Shown here piece after piece: positions 17,612-25,950 of a stretch of DNA of 61,449 bases. The translations under genes and the position numbers were made by a program. This DNA is from Nakamurella silvestris (lineage in GTDB: Bacteria > Actinomycetota > Actinomycetes > Mycobacteriales > Nakamurellaceae). The notes under the pieces were generated by a model that was not told the DNA's origin, ran no database searches, and saw only the letters and a list, made by a program, of their open reading frames with translations. Position 1 is the first letter of the stretch, and each line of letters begins with the position of its first letter. The stretch spans positions 18,601 through 80,049 of the forward strand of contig QXCQ01000199.1 in the NCBI GenBank assembly GCA_003576535.1, written 5' to 3'.

Positions 17612-18877
17612 GTGATCGACCTTCGTCTTGTCCGGGACAACCCCGACGCAGCCAGAGCCTCCCAACTCGCCCGCGGTGCCGACCCGGCCGCCGTCGACAG
17701 ACTGCTCGCAGCGGACGCCTCTCGCCGCGCTGCCGTGGCGGCCGCCGATGAGCTGCGGGCCGAGCAGAAGACCTTCGGCCGGTCGATCGGCAAGGCCTCC
17801 CCGGAGGATCGTCCGGCGCTGCTGACCCGCGGCAAGGCCCTGGCCGCCGAGGTCGACGAGGCCGAGTCGGCCGAGACCGTCGCCCAGGCCGAACTGACGG
17901 CCGCGCACAAGATCATCGACAACGTGGTGTCCACCGACACCCCGCCGGGTGGTGAGCAGGACTACGTCGTGCTCAAACACGTCGGCGAGCCGAAGGTGCT
18001 GACCGGCAAGGTCCGCGACCACCTGGAGCTCGGCGAGGGCCTCGGGGCCATCGACATGGAGCGCGGGGCGAAGGTGTCCGGGGCCCGGTTCTACTTCCTC
18101 AAGGGAGTGGGTGCGCAGCTGCAGTTCGCCATGCTGAACCTGGCGATCAGCCGCGCCCTGGCCAACGGCTTCACCCCGATGATCCCGCCGGTGCTCGTCA
18201 AACCCGAGTCGATGGAGGGCGGCGGCTTCCTCGGTGCCCATGCCGACGAGGTCTACAAACTCGCGAACGACGACCTGTACCTGGTCGGCACCTCCGAGGT
18301 GCCGATGCTGGCCTACCACGCCGACGAGATCCTGGACCTGTCCGCGGGCCCGATCCGCTACGCCGGCTGGTCCTCCTGTTTCCGCCGGGAGGCCGGTTCG
18401 TACGGCAAGGACACCAAGGGCATCATCCGGGTCCACCAGTTCGACAAGGTCGAGATGTTCTCCTACGTGCGGCCGGAGGAGGCCGACCAGGAGCACCAGC
18501 GGCTGTTGGCGATGGAGGAGGAGATGCTCGGTCTGATGGAGCTGCCCTACCGCGTCATCGACACGGCTGCCGGCGACCTCGGCTCCTCTGCCGCGCGCAA
18601 GTTCGACTGCGAGGCGTGGGTGCCGACCCAGGAGGCGTACCGGGAACTGACGTCGACCTCCAACTGCACCACCTACCAGGCCCGTCGGATGAACATCCGT
18701 TACCGGGACGAGAACGGCAAACCGCAGATGGCGGCGACGCTGAACGGCACCCTGGCGACGACCCGGTGGATCGTGGCGATCCTGGAGAACCACCAGCAGC
18801 CGGACGGTTCCGTGGTGGTCCCGGCGGCCCTGCGTCCGTTCATGGGTGGGCTGGAAGTCCTCGAGCCGACCCGCTAG
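17612..18877 (+). CDS. serS: Serine--tRNA ligase
   Basis: A 421-residue class II aminoacyl-tRNA synthetase that charges tRNA-Ser. It has the N-terminal coiled-coil tRNA-binding arm (residues ~1-110, start [15 protein letters not shown]), motif 2 around [22 protein letters not shown] and motif 3 in [18 protein letters not shown]. The LVGTSEVPM segment for serine recognition is present. GTG 17612 starts the protein at the family-conserved MIDLRL-type N-terminus. The stop is followed by palindrome copy E and a convergent RelA/SpoT gene. Confidence 0.97.
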   Translation: MIDLRLVRDNPDAARASQLARGADPAAVDRLLAADASRRAAVAAADELRAEQKTFGRSIGKASPEDRPALLTRGKALAAEVDEAESAETVAQAELTAAHKIIDNVVSTDTPPGGEQDYVVLKHVGEPKVLTGKVRDHLELGEGLGAIDMERGAKVSGARFYFLKGVGAQLQFAMLNLAISRALANGFTPMIPPVLVKPESMEGGGFLGAHADEVYKLANDDLYLVGTSEVPMLAYHADEILDLSAGPIRYAGWSSCFRREAGSYGKDTKGIIRVHQFDKVEMFSYVRPEEADQEHQRLLAMEEEMLGLMELPYRVIDTAAGDLGSSAARKFDCEAWVPTQEAYRELTSTSNCTTYQARRMNIRYRDENGKPQMAATLNGTLATTRWIVAILENHQQPDGSVVVPAALRPFMGGLEVLEPTR

Positions 18878-18901
18878 ACCCCGCAGACCCGCAAGACCCC
18901 T

Positions 18902-18971
18902 GTTCCCGCGCAGGTTGTTGCTCCTCGCGCACGTAACTACGTGCGCGAGGAGCAACAACGCGCGCGGGAAC
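18902..18971. repeat. Nested palindrome family, copy E
   Basis: Inner palindrome centred on GTAACTAC, outer arms GTTCCCGCGCA / CGCGCGGGAAC with minor changes, closest to copy A. It fills the space between convergent serS (stop 18877) and the RelA/SpoT-domain gene (stop 18979), consistent with two-way termination. Confidence 0.85.
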
Positions 18972-18978
18972 GGAGGAG

Positions 18979-19977
18979 CTAGTCGGGCTCGACCGGCCGC
19001 GGGCGTTTGACCGGCTGCCGGAGCTGGCTCGCATCCACCGGGTGGTAGTAGACACCCTTCTCGGATTCGACGATCTGCACGGTGATGACGTCCTCGTCCT
19101 GCAGGTAGTCGTCCACGTCGATCAGCTTCTCCGCCCCCACCAGCAGCCGGACCACCGAGGCCGGCACCAGCCCCTGGCGGCCGTTGACCTGGGCAAGGGC
19201 GTAGTTCGGGCCGCTCCGCACCACCACGGCCGTGGCGTACACCGGGGTCGGCTCCGCGTCGACGGCCTCCGCCGCCGCGGGCTCGGCCGGCTTCATCGGG
19301 TCCGTCCCGGAGTCCAGCTCGGTGGCCAGATGGTCGGCCAGGGCGTCGACCTCGTTGAGCAGCCCGGCCATGGTCCGGGCGATCTTGTCGTGGAAGTCGT
19401 CCGGCTTCAGCGGTCCGGGTTTGTACAGGTCCTCGTGGGTCAGCTCGCTCCAGGCGTCCTGCAGCCTGGTCCGGATCTGTACCTCGACCTTGGTGGGCGG
19501 GGCGTCCGGCACCGCATCGGCGGCCGGATCGCTGATCCCCAGCACGAAATGCCGGGCCCGGTACCCGGACTTCTTCGGGTGGGCGACGTAGTCGTTGCTC
19601 TCACCCAGGTAGAGGGTGACGTCGGGTTCGGCCTCCACGTAGCCCGGCAGCCGGGCCGAGATCTCGTCCAGGTCCCGCGGGGTCTTGCAGAGGATACGGA
19701 TACCGACGAAGTCGTTGACGAGGTGGAAGACGTCCTCCTCGGTGCGCGGGATCGGCTCCCCCTCGGCAACCTTGCGTCGGAGCTTGCCGACCGTGCTGGC
19801 AGGCTCCTTGATCCGGCCCTTCTGGACGACCAGGCGCTCCCGGTCGCGGCCGACCAGGATCTCGGTCGTCAACGCCTGCAACAACCGCCGGGTCCGGCGA
19901 AGGGCGTAGTTCCACCGCTTCTCGTACTCGACGTACATCCTCGAGACGAGGTCCTCCAGCTCACTGTCCGTGGACAT
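18979..19977 (-). CDS. RelA/SpoT-domain protein (putative (p)ppGpp synthetase-like)
   Basis: A 332-residue protein whose residues ~25-215 match the RelA/SpoT nucleotidyltransferase domain: GRIKEPASTVGKLRRK, DFVGIRILC, HPKKSGYRARHF and KVEVQIRTRLQDAWSELTHE. There is no HD hydrolase or TGS/ACT domain. Instead there is an Ala/Glu-rich linker and a ~90-residue C-terminal domain (YATAVVVRSGPNYALAQVNG onward) that I do not recognise. It could be a stand-alone alarmone synthetase, but activity is not proven by sequence. GGGGAGA lies 5 nt before ATG 19977, fixing the start. Confidence 0.85.
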   Translation of the reverse strand: MSTDSELEDLVSRMYVEYEKRWNYALRRTRRLLQALTTEILVGRDRERLVVQKGRIKEPASTVGKLRRKVAEGEPIPRTEEDVFHLVNDFVGIRILCKTPRDLDEISARLPGYVEAEPDVTLYLGESNDYVAHPKKSGYRARHFVLGISDPAADAVPDAPPTKVEVQIRTRLQDAWSELTHEDLYKPGPLKPDDFHDKIARTMAGLLNEVDALADHLATELDSGTDPMKPAEPAAAEAVDAEPTPVYATAVVVRSGPNYALAQVNGRQGLVPASVVRLLVGAEKLIDVDDYLQDEDVITVQIVESEKGVYYHPVDASQLRQPVKRPRPVEPD

Positions 19978-20052
19978 CGGTCTCTCCCCTATCAACTCGC
20001 ACCGGGCACGTGGCGCCCCTGTGAACCTCGCTGTACCCCGTCGGCCGGACCG

Positions 20053-20958
20053 TCAGGCAAGTCCCGCCGCACTCTGCCAGGCCGAACCCGCTTCCGGTGC
20101 ATCATCGCGGGTGACGGTGGCCTGGATCAAACCGTACGGCCGATCCGCGGCGTGGAAGACCTCGTTGTTGTTCTCCAGGCCGAAGGGGGAGAGGTCGTAG
20201 GGGAAGTGGTGCCGGTTCGGCGCGGAGAAACGGATCTCTGCGATGGTCGGGTACCTCTCCAGGACCGCCCGGCCCATCTCGTACAGGGTCTGCTGCAGGG
20301 CGAGGGACTGTACCACGGCGAACTGCTCGACGATGATCTGCTTGACCCCCGCATAGGTTGCCTCCCAGTCGATCTCGGTTCCGATGAAGCGCCAGCGGGC
20401 GACCAGGGAGGTGGCCATCACCCGGTCGTGGGTGGGAGTCAGGGTGGTGTACTCGTCGACCAGGAATCCGGCGAACTCGCTGCCGGTGGACTTGAGGATG
20501 ACCAGGTCCTTCAGTCCGCCGATCACCCAGGTGCGTTGCTGCGCCCCGGTTCCCTCGACGGTGACGGCGGCGGTGCGCACCTCCTGGCCGGATCGGACCC
20601 AGGTGTGGTTGTGTTCGACCCCGTCGACCGTGACCCGCTGCCAGGCGTGCTCCTCGATCTCGATCCGCGCCCCGTCGACCGGCTCGATGTCGTCGACGAA
20701 ATGCCGGGCGAGGGCGAGACCGTAGTCCTCGATGGAGATCAGCCCCTTCTCCTTGGCGAAGGCATGGGCGGTCTGCTTCTGGGTGTCGGTGGGCAGTACC
20801 CGGCTCTGGTCGCCGGACAGGTGGGCGGCCGAGAAGTCACCGCGCAGGGCGGTCGAGACGGTGACGTCGTGGATCTCGTGCCGTGGCGTGTCCCGGTAGA
20901 TCCGGACGATGTGGTTCTCCGCCTTGCCGTACTGGTTGTCCCCGAGAACGATTGCCAT
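20053..20958 (-). CDS. Factor-independent urate hydroxylase (uricase)
   Basis: A 301-residue urate oxidase that converts urate and O2 to 5-hydroxyisourate and H2O2, the entry to the purine-ring degradation encoded in this window. Motifs: DNQYGKAENHIVRIYRD (catalytic Lys region), RVLPTDTQKQTAHAFA (Thr of the Thr-Lys-His triad) and the C-terminal NRHHFPYDLSPFGLENNNEV. Length is normal for the family. ATG 20958 begins MAIVLGDNQYG, and the long open frame further upstream is the antisense of nothing conserved. It is last in a minus-strand set with gamma carbonic anhydrase and a phosphoribosyltransferase. Confidence 0.95.
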   Translation of the reverse strand: MAIVLGDNQYGKAENHIVRIYRDTPRHEIHDVTVSTALRGDFSAAHLSGDQSRVLPTDTQKQTAHAFAKEKGLISIEDYGLALARHFVDDIEPVDGARIEIEEHAWQRVTVDGVEHNHTWVRSGQEVRTAAVTVEGTGAQQRTWVIGGLKDLVILKSTGSEFAGFLVDEYTTLTPTHDRVMATSLVARWRFIGTEIDWEATYAGVKQIIVEQFAVVQSLALQQTLYEMGRAVLERYPTIAEIRFSAPNRHHFPYDLSPFGLENNNEVFHAADRPYGLIQATVTRDDAPEAGSAWQSAAGLA

Positions 20959-21020
20959 GTCGGTGTTTCCCCGTTCAGATCGTGATGGTGGTCGGAGTAC
21001 TTGCCTATCCGGTCGCAGGG

Positions 21021-21548
21021 TCAGTGGCGCTGATCGAGCAGGGCGTGGGCCCGGCCGAGTTCGACGTAGTGGGCGGCATTGGCGACGATGCCGGCGGTTT
21101 CGTCCGCCGTCAGGGCCCGGCGGACCTTGCCCGGCACCCCGGCGACGAGGGAACCCGGTGGTACGACAGTTCCTTCCAGAACCACTGCACCGGCGGCGAC
21201 CAACGAGCCGGCACCGACCACCGCACCGTTGAGCACCACCGCGCCCATGCCGATCAGGCAGTTGTCCTCGATGGTGCAGCCGTGGACGACGGCCCGGTGG
21301 CCGATGCTCACCCCGGCGCCGATGGTGGCCGGGAAATCCGGGTCGGCGTGGATCACCACCCCGTCCTGGACGTTGCTGCCGGCCCCGATGCTGATGGAGG
21401 AGACGTCGCCCCGGACTACGGCGGTGTAGAAAACACTTGCCTGGGATGCGATCTCGACCCGGCCGATGACGGTGGCGTTCGGTGCCACCCAGGCCGTGCC
21501 GGCCACCGCCGGGGTGGCGCCCCCGAAGGTCACCCTTCCCAGGTCCAT
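21021..21548 (-). CDS. Gamma carbonic anhydrase family protein
   Basis: A 175-residue left-handed beta-helix protein with hexapeptide repeats (IGAGSNVQDG, IGAGVSIGHRAVVHG, IGMGAVVLNGA). The three metal-binding histidines sit in VIHAD and GHRAVVHG. The family binds zinc or iron and may hydrate CO2, but many members are acyltransferase-like or inactive. ATG 21548 directly abuts the TAG of the phosphoribosyltransferase, so they are co-transcribed. Why it accompanies uricase is unclear; urease and decarboxylase activities would release CO2. Confidence 0.9.
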   Translation of the reverse strand: MDLGRVTFGGATPAVAGTAWVAPNATVIGRVEIASQASVFYTAVVRGDVSSISIGAGSNVQDGVVIHADPDFPATIGAGVSIGHRAVVHGCTIEDNCLIGMGAVVLNGAVVGAGSLVAAGAVVLEGTVVPPGSLVAGVPGKVRRALTADETAGIVANAAHYVELGRAHALLDQRH

Positions 21549-22058
21549 CTACTCGCCCGAACCCGATGCGCCGGTCACCGGCGGCGCGGCGGACCACGGG
21601 AAGGTGATCCAGAGATCGGTGTCCCGCCAGGAGTAGTCGGGACGGATGATGCTGCGTGGCTTGGTGTAGAGGACGGCGGACCGGGCGTGCGCCCCGCGTT
21701 CGGCCATCATGCCCATCACGAGGGCGAGGGTTCGGCCGGAGTCGGCGACGTCGTCGACCACCAGCAGTCGTTTGCCGACGATCGCGTCGGTGTCGAGCAA
21801 GGGAGCCAGTACCACCGGGTCGGGCAGGGTCTCTTCGACGTCGGTGTAGAACTCGACGTTCAGGGTCCCGGCCGCCTTGGTGCCCAGGGCGTAGGAGAGG
21901 GCGCCGGCCGGCAGCAGACCACCGCGGGCGATGGCGATGACGATCTCCGGGGCGAAACCGGAGGCGGCGATGGTGGTGGCGAGCTCACGGCTGGCCGACC
22001 CGAAGGCCTCCCAGCTGAGGACCTCGCGGATCTGGGTGGGAGTGGGTGGCTGCATCAT
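21549..22058 (-). CDS. Purine-type phosphoribosyltransferase
   Basis: A 169-residue type I phosphoribosyltransferase. The PRPP-binding loop is KRLLVVDDVADSGRTL and the earlier IAIARGGLLPAGALSYALG also fits. It resembles xanthine/guanine/hypoxanthine phosphoribosyltransferases, which salvage free purine bases, so it would compete with purine degradation through urate. The C-terminus contains TDLWITFPWS. ATG 22058 or the next codon at 22055 starts it. It is the first gene of the operon with gamma carbonic anhydrase and uricase. Confidence 0.85.
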   Translation of the reverse strand: MMQPPTPTQIREVLSWEAFGSASRELATTIAASGFAPEIVIAIARGGLLPAGALSYALGTKAAGTLNVEFYTDVEETLPDPVVLAPLLDTDAIVGKRLLVVDDVADSGRTLALVMGMMAERGAHARSAVLYTKPRSIIRPDYSWRDTDLWITFPWSAAPPVTGASGSGE

Positions 22059-22181
22059 TGATACTTACCGCCTCGGTGCCGCTTTGGGAAGCGGACCTGG
22101 CGTGTCACATCCGACACCGCCGGACGCTCGGCAGGGTTTCCTGAAGGCCGGAGGAGCGTTCTTCCGATCCTCCGCGGGAGA

Positions 22182-22506
22182 GTGGACCTGGAACCGACGA
22201 GAGGTGGCGAGGCCGACAGGCGCCGACCGGCGGTGTTGGTCAGCAACGATCGCGCCAACGCAGCCGCCGCGCAGCTCGGCCGCGGGGTCGTCACCGTGGT
22301 GCCGGTGACGGGCAACACGAACAGTGTTTTTTCCATTTCAGGTGCTGCTGCCTCAGGGGGAGACGGGCTTGGAGGACGACTCGAAAGCCCAGGCCGAGCA
22401 GGTGCGCGCCGTCGGGGTCGAACGTGTCGGCCGGCCACTCGGGCGGGTGCCGGCCACGCTGATGTCCAGGATCGACGACGCATTGCGACTGCACCTGCAG
22501 CTGTAG
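22182..22506 (+). pseudogene. Decayed MazF/PemK-type toxin gene with frameshift
   Basis: The reading frame from GTG 22182 gives DLEPTRGGEADRRRPAVLVS and VVTVVPVTGNTNSVF, the core of a MazF endoribonuclease. At the run of six T (22326-22331) the frame breaks. The family sequence PFQVLLP then continues in another frame to TAG 22504-22506, ending RIDDALRLHLQL. Removing one T restores a full match. The expected N-terminal start (RRGEIWxVDLEP) is also damaged: upstream reads ILRGR directly before VDLEP, with no start codon. No intact antitoxin is visible upstream. It is inferred to be non-functional, unless the T-run is a sequencing error or slippage site. Confidence 0.75.
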
Positions 22507-22521
22507 CCGGTGGTGGTCGGT

Positions 22522-23322
22522 TCACTGCGAGTGCCGGTAGCGGCCGGGGGTCATCCCGACGAGCGGGGTGAACTGTTCGATGAACTGGCTGGTCGTGGCC
22601 CATCCGCACTCGGCGGCGGTGTCGGTGACGGAGGTTCCGTCGGCCAGCAGCACGAGGGCCCGGTGCACCCGGAGCTGGAGCCGCCACTGCCGGTACCCCA
22701 TCCCTGTTTCCTCGAGGAAGAGCCGGCTGAGTGTGCGTGCACCGGTGCCGGTGCGTACGCCGAGGGTCGCCAAGGACACCGGAGTGGCGAGGTCCTGTTC
22801 TACCTCCCGGGCAACGGCGCGTAGTCGCGGGTCCTGCGGTTCGGGCAGGTGGAGCGGTTGCTCCGGCGCGGTGGTGGCCTCGTCGACGATCACGTGCCGC
22901 AGGTGCCCGAGCGCGGATTCCGACCGTGGCCGGTCGGAGGTCATGGCGAGTGCGGCCTCGCGTGCCAATGGGGAGGCGATGAGGACGGCGGGCGCGGACG
23001 GCAGGACCGCTGCGAGCGCATCGTCGAGGTGGATGATCCGCATGTCGGTGCGTCCGTGTGCACGGTGTCGGTGCACGAAGCCGGCCGGTACCCAGGCGAA
23101 GCGGTTCGAGGGAGCGATCCACGTACCTTCGGCCGTCAGCAGCGAGAGCACCCCGGAGGCGGCGTGGACCACGTGCCCGAGCGGGTGCACGTGCCACGGC
23201 GACGTGTCGGCATGGTCGAACCGGTAGGCACCCTCCATGCGGAGCTCGCCGGTGGTGAACCCGAGATCGACCAGACCGGCCAGGCCCTCCGGGTGTGACG
23301 ATGATTGGCGAGAAACCGACAT
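22522..23322 (-). CDS. AraC family transcriptional regulator (NimR-like)
   Basis: A 266-residue regulator. The N-terminal cupin sensor includes HVHPLGHVVHAASGVL and the C-terminal AraC DNA-binding region has two helix-turn-helix motifs (TPVSLATLGVRTGTGARTLS and VTDTAAECGWATTSQFIEQF). It diverges from a CynX/NimT-family exporter, the arrangement of E. coli nimR/nimT, so it probably controls that transporter. ATG 23322 is chosen; a 13-nt inverted repeat sits 5 nt upstream. The effector is unknown. Confidence 0.88.
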   Translation of the reverse strand: MSVSRQSSSHPEGLAGLVDLGFTTGELRMEGAYRFDHADTSPWHVHPLGHVVHAASGVLSLLTAEGTWIAPSNRFAWVPAGFVHRHRAHGRTDMRIIHLDDALAAVLPSAPAVLIASPLAREAALAMTSDRPRSESALGHLRHVIVDEATTAPEQPLHLPEPQDPRLRAVAREVEQDLATPVSLATLGVRTGTGARTLSRLFLEETGMGYRQWRLQLRVHRALVLLADGTSVTDTAAECGWATTSQFIEQFTPLVGMTPGRYRHSQ

Positions 23323-23326
23323 AGAG

Positions 23327-23339
23327 ACGTAGTTTACGT
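23327..23339. promoter_or_regulatory. Inverted repeat ACGTA-N3-TACGT, possible operator
   Basis: A short dyad lies in the 54-nt gap between the divergent AraC regulator and the MFS gene. Its position suggests the binding site by which the regulator controls one or both genes. It is only 5 bp per arm, so it may be chance. Confidence 0.4.
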
Positions 23340-23376
23340 GTTTCGCGCGGACACGGGTGGTTGCTGTACTCGGGGC

Positions 23377-24651
23377 ATGACGATGATCCGAGTAACCCGC
23401 GGCAGCACCAGACCCCCCGAACCGACAGGGGACCCACGTCGCGGCACGGCCGTGTTCGGTGTGTACGTCGGTGCCGGACTGCTGCTGATCGCCTTCAACC
23501 TGCGGATCGGTGTCGCCTCCGTCAGCCCCGTCCTGTCCTCCATCAAGAGCGGACTCGGCATCTCGCCCTCGACGGCGAGTCTGCTGACGACCATCCCGGT
23601 GTTCGCGTTCGGGGCCTTCGCCTTCCTCACCCCCGCCCTCGTCCGACGTACCGGACTGCACCGGCTCCTCGGTCTGACGATGGTGGCCGTGGCGATCGGG
23701 ATCGCCGTCCGGCTGATCCCGTCACCGATCGCCTTGTTCGGTGGCACCGTGCTCGTCGGCGCCGGGATCGCCGTCGCCAACGTGTGCATGCCGGCGGCGA
23801 TCAAGCGGGACTTCGGGCACCGGGTGGGGCTGATGATGGGCCTGTACTCCACATCGCTGTTCCTGGGGGCGGCCGTCGCCTCGGGCTTCACCGTGCCGCT
23901 CATGTCCGCGTTGGGCGGATCCTGGCGGGGAGCGCTGGGCTTCTGGGCGGTGCCGGCGGTGGTCGCCTTCGTCGTCTGGATCCCGCGGATGCTCAAGAGT
24001 TCTGACACCGCATCTGGACCGCGGCGTGATGCCGGCGCGATGGAGTCCCCCGACGACCTGAAGTTCAGGCTGCTCTTCCGCGACCCTGTCGCCTGGGCGG
24101 TCACCGGCTTCATGGGTCTGCAGAGCCTGTCCTATTACGCGGCGCTGACCTGGGTCCCCACGCTCCTGCAGGATGCCGGGGTCTCCGCGGGTACGGCGGG
24201 TCTGCTGCTCTCCTACTCGACCTTCCCCGGCATCGCCGCGGCTCTGATCGTGCCCAGCGCCATCCGGAAACTGCGACCGACCTGGCTGCCGGTCGTGGTC
24301 TCGGCGGCGCTGTGCGTGGTCGGGTTCGTCGGACTGCTCGTGGCACCGGCGGGCGGGGCACCCTGGGTCTGGATGACCCTGCTCGGGCTCGGCCAGGGCG
24401 CGTCCATCGCGCTGTCCCTCAGCTACATCGTGCTGCGTTCCCCGGATGCACACCACACCGCACACGTGTCGACGATGGCACAGGGAACGGGTTATCTGGT
24501 GGCAGGTCTCGGGCCGCTCGGACTGGGGGTCCTGCACTCCGCCGTCGGCGGATGGGCCGTACCGCTCACCGCGCTGATCGTGCTGACCGTCGCGCAGTCG
24601 GTGGCGGGCGCAGCTGCCGGTCGCGAACGACATGTGCTCTCGCGGACCTGA
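23377..24651 (+). CDS. CynX/NimT family MFS transporter
   Basis: A protein of about 424 residues with twelve hydrophobic segments, starting after a charged N-terminus (GVYVGAGLLLIAFNLRIGVA). The first loop LRIGVASVSPVLSSI is characteristic of the CynX/NimT group (cyanate or 2-nitroimidazole transport). It probably exports a small toxic compound under control of the divergent AraC regulator. ATG 23377 is used; ATG 23383 is possible. The substrate is inferred from the family only. Confidence 0.9.
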   Translation: MTMIRVTRGSTRPPEPTGDPRRGTAVFGVYVGAGLLLIAFNLRIGVASVSPVLSSIKSGLGISPSTASLLTTIPVFAFGAFAFLTPALVRRTGLHRLLGLTMVAVAIGIAVRLIPSPIALFGGTVLVGAGIAVANVCMPAAIKRDFGHRVGLMMGLYSTSLFLGAAVASGFTVPLMSALGGSWRGALGFWAVPAVVAFVVWIPRMLKSSDTASGPRRDAGAMESPDDLKFRLLFRDPVAWAVTGFMGLQSLSYYAALTWVPTLLQDAGVSAGTAGLLLSYSTFPGIAAALIVPSAIRKLRPTWLPVVVSAALCVVGFVGLLVAPAGGAPWVWMTLLGLGQGASIALSLSYIVLRSPDAHHTAHVSTMAQGTGYLVAGLGPLGLGVLHSAVGGWAVPLTALIVLTVAQSVAGAAAGRERHVLSRT

Positions 24652-24791
24652 TGCCGCAGGCCCTGTCATGAAATGCGAAGTCAGGGGAGCTCATCGCTTC
24701 ACAGGCATGGTCGTCCGCCCACGGCGCGGGACATAACCTGGCTGTAGCGGTTGATGAGAACGACCGACTCCGTCGAGCGAAAGGTGCCGGA

Positions 24792-25712
24792 ATGCCGATC
24801 AGTGAAGTGGAGTTCGTCGACACGCCGCTGCTCCGCGTCGGGTACGAGGTGCTCGGTGAGCCGGGCGATCTGACCGTCGTGCTCCTGCACGGGTTTCCCT
24901 ACGACGTTCGTTCCTACGACGAGGTGGCCCCTCGGCTGGCGAGAGCCGGCATTCGGGTCATCGCGCCCTACCTGCGCGGCTACGGTCCGACGCGGTTCCT
25001 CTCCGACCAGACGCTGCGCTCCGGACAACAAGCAGCGCTCGGTCAGGACGTGATCGACCTGATGGACGCGCTGGGCATCGAGCGTGCGATCGTTGCGGGG
25101 TACGACTGGGGCGGGCGCGCCGCCTGTGTCGCCGCGGCGCTCTTCCCGGAGCGGATCGACGGGTTGGTCACGGTCTCCGGCTATCCCATCCAGGACATCG
25201 CCGGGTCTGTCGAACCGTCGGCTCCGCTCGACGAGAAGTTGTCGTGGTACCAGTACTACTTCCACTCCGAGCGGGGCCGGCGCGGCCTTGAGCGGTACCG
25301 CGAGGATCTGTGTCGTTCGCTGTGGCGCGACTGGTCGCCGGAGTGGGTCCAGGCCGATACCGCGTTCGCGGCCTCGGCATCCAGCCTGCACAACCCGGAT
25401 TTCGTCGACGTTGCCGTCCATTCCTACCGGCACCGTTTCGGGCTGGCCGACGGAGATTCGCGCTACGAGGACCTCGAACGTCGTCTGGCCCGGCGCCCGA
25501 CCATCTCCGTGCCCACCCTCTCGGTCGACAGCGGCGCGGACGGGTTCGGCTGGTTCGACTCGTCCGAGCACGCGTCCTACTTCGCCGGTTTCTTCCAGCG
25601 TGTCGTGCTGCCCGGGGTCGGGCACAACCCGCCGCAGGAAGACCCTGCGGCGTTCAGCGATGCGGTGCTGACGCTCGTGCACGGATTGCGCGGCACCGTA
25701 CCTCCGGCGTGA
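24792..25712 (+). CDS. Alpha/beta hydrolase (epoxide hydrolase/dehalogenase-like)
   Basis: A 306-residue alpha/beta hydrolase. HGFPYDVRSY (residue 33 on) forms the oxyanion hole. The nucleophile elbow VAGYDWGGRAA has Asp105 rather than Ser, as in epoxide hydrolases and haloalkane dehalogenases. The catalytic His is in PGVGHNPPQEDP near residue 276. The substrate is not predictable. AAAGGTGCCGG precedes ATG 24792. It lies between the NimT-like exporter and allantoinase on the same strand; no direct role in allantoin metabolism is evident. Confidence 0.88.
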   Translation: MPISEVEFVDTPLLRVGYEVLGEPGDLTVVLLHGFPYDVRSYDEVAPRLARAGIRVIAPYLRGYGPTRFLSDQTLRSGQQAALGQDVIDLMDALGIERAIVAGYDWGGRAACVAAALFPERIDGLVTVSGYPIQDIAGSVEPSAPLDEKLSWYQYYFHSERGRRGLERYREDLCRSLWRDWSPEWVQADTAFAASASSLHNPDFVDVAVHSYRHRFGLADGDSRYEDLERRLARRPTISVPTLSVDSGADGFGWFDSSEHASYFAGFFQRVVLPGVGHNPPQEDPAAFSDAVLTLVHGLRGTVPPA

Positions 25713-25937
25713 CGGCACCGACCAGTTGATGCGATGGCAGGGAGTCGCCCCGCTGAGGGATCGGCCACCGGCATCCGACGGCAGGTGTGCGGGCATCCGC
25801 CTGGCAGATCGCTGATCCGGCAGATCCGTTGCCCCTCGATCCCGCACTGCCGGGCCCGCCTGCCGGCGGGGCAACCTGCCAGTCCGGCGGAAGGAGTTTC
25901 GTAACGTCCGGGTCACCCGACCGGAACGGCTGATGCC

Positions 25938-25943
25938 TACTGT
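25938..25943 (+). promoter_or_regulatory. Putative -10 box of leaderless allantoinase gene
   Basis: TACTGT (TANNNT) ends 7 nt before GTG 25951, matching the layout at ilvD, pheA and serS. It would drive the allantoin operon from a leaderless start. Confidence 0.45.
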
Positions 25944-25950
25944 CAGCACC

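Noticed and set aside
18902-18971. Palindrome after serS as a phage or island attachment site
   Set aside because: The same element recurs at four other places after unrelated genes, and there is no integrase or direct-repeat boundary, so a terminator/REP-like role fits better.
22055-23437. Long minus-strand open frame across the mazF remnant and AraC gene
   Set aside because: Its translation is Arg/Pro-rich in the wrong frame; the AraC protein is in another frame with both helix-turn-helix motifs intact.
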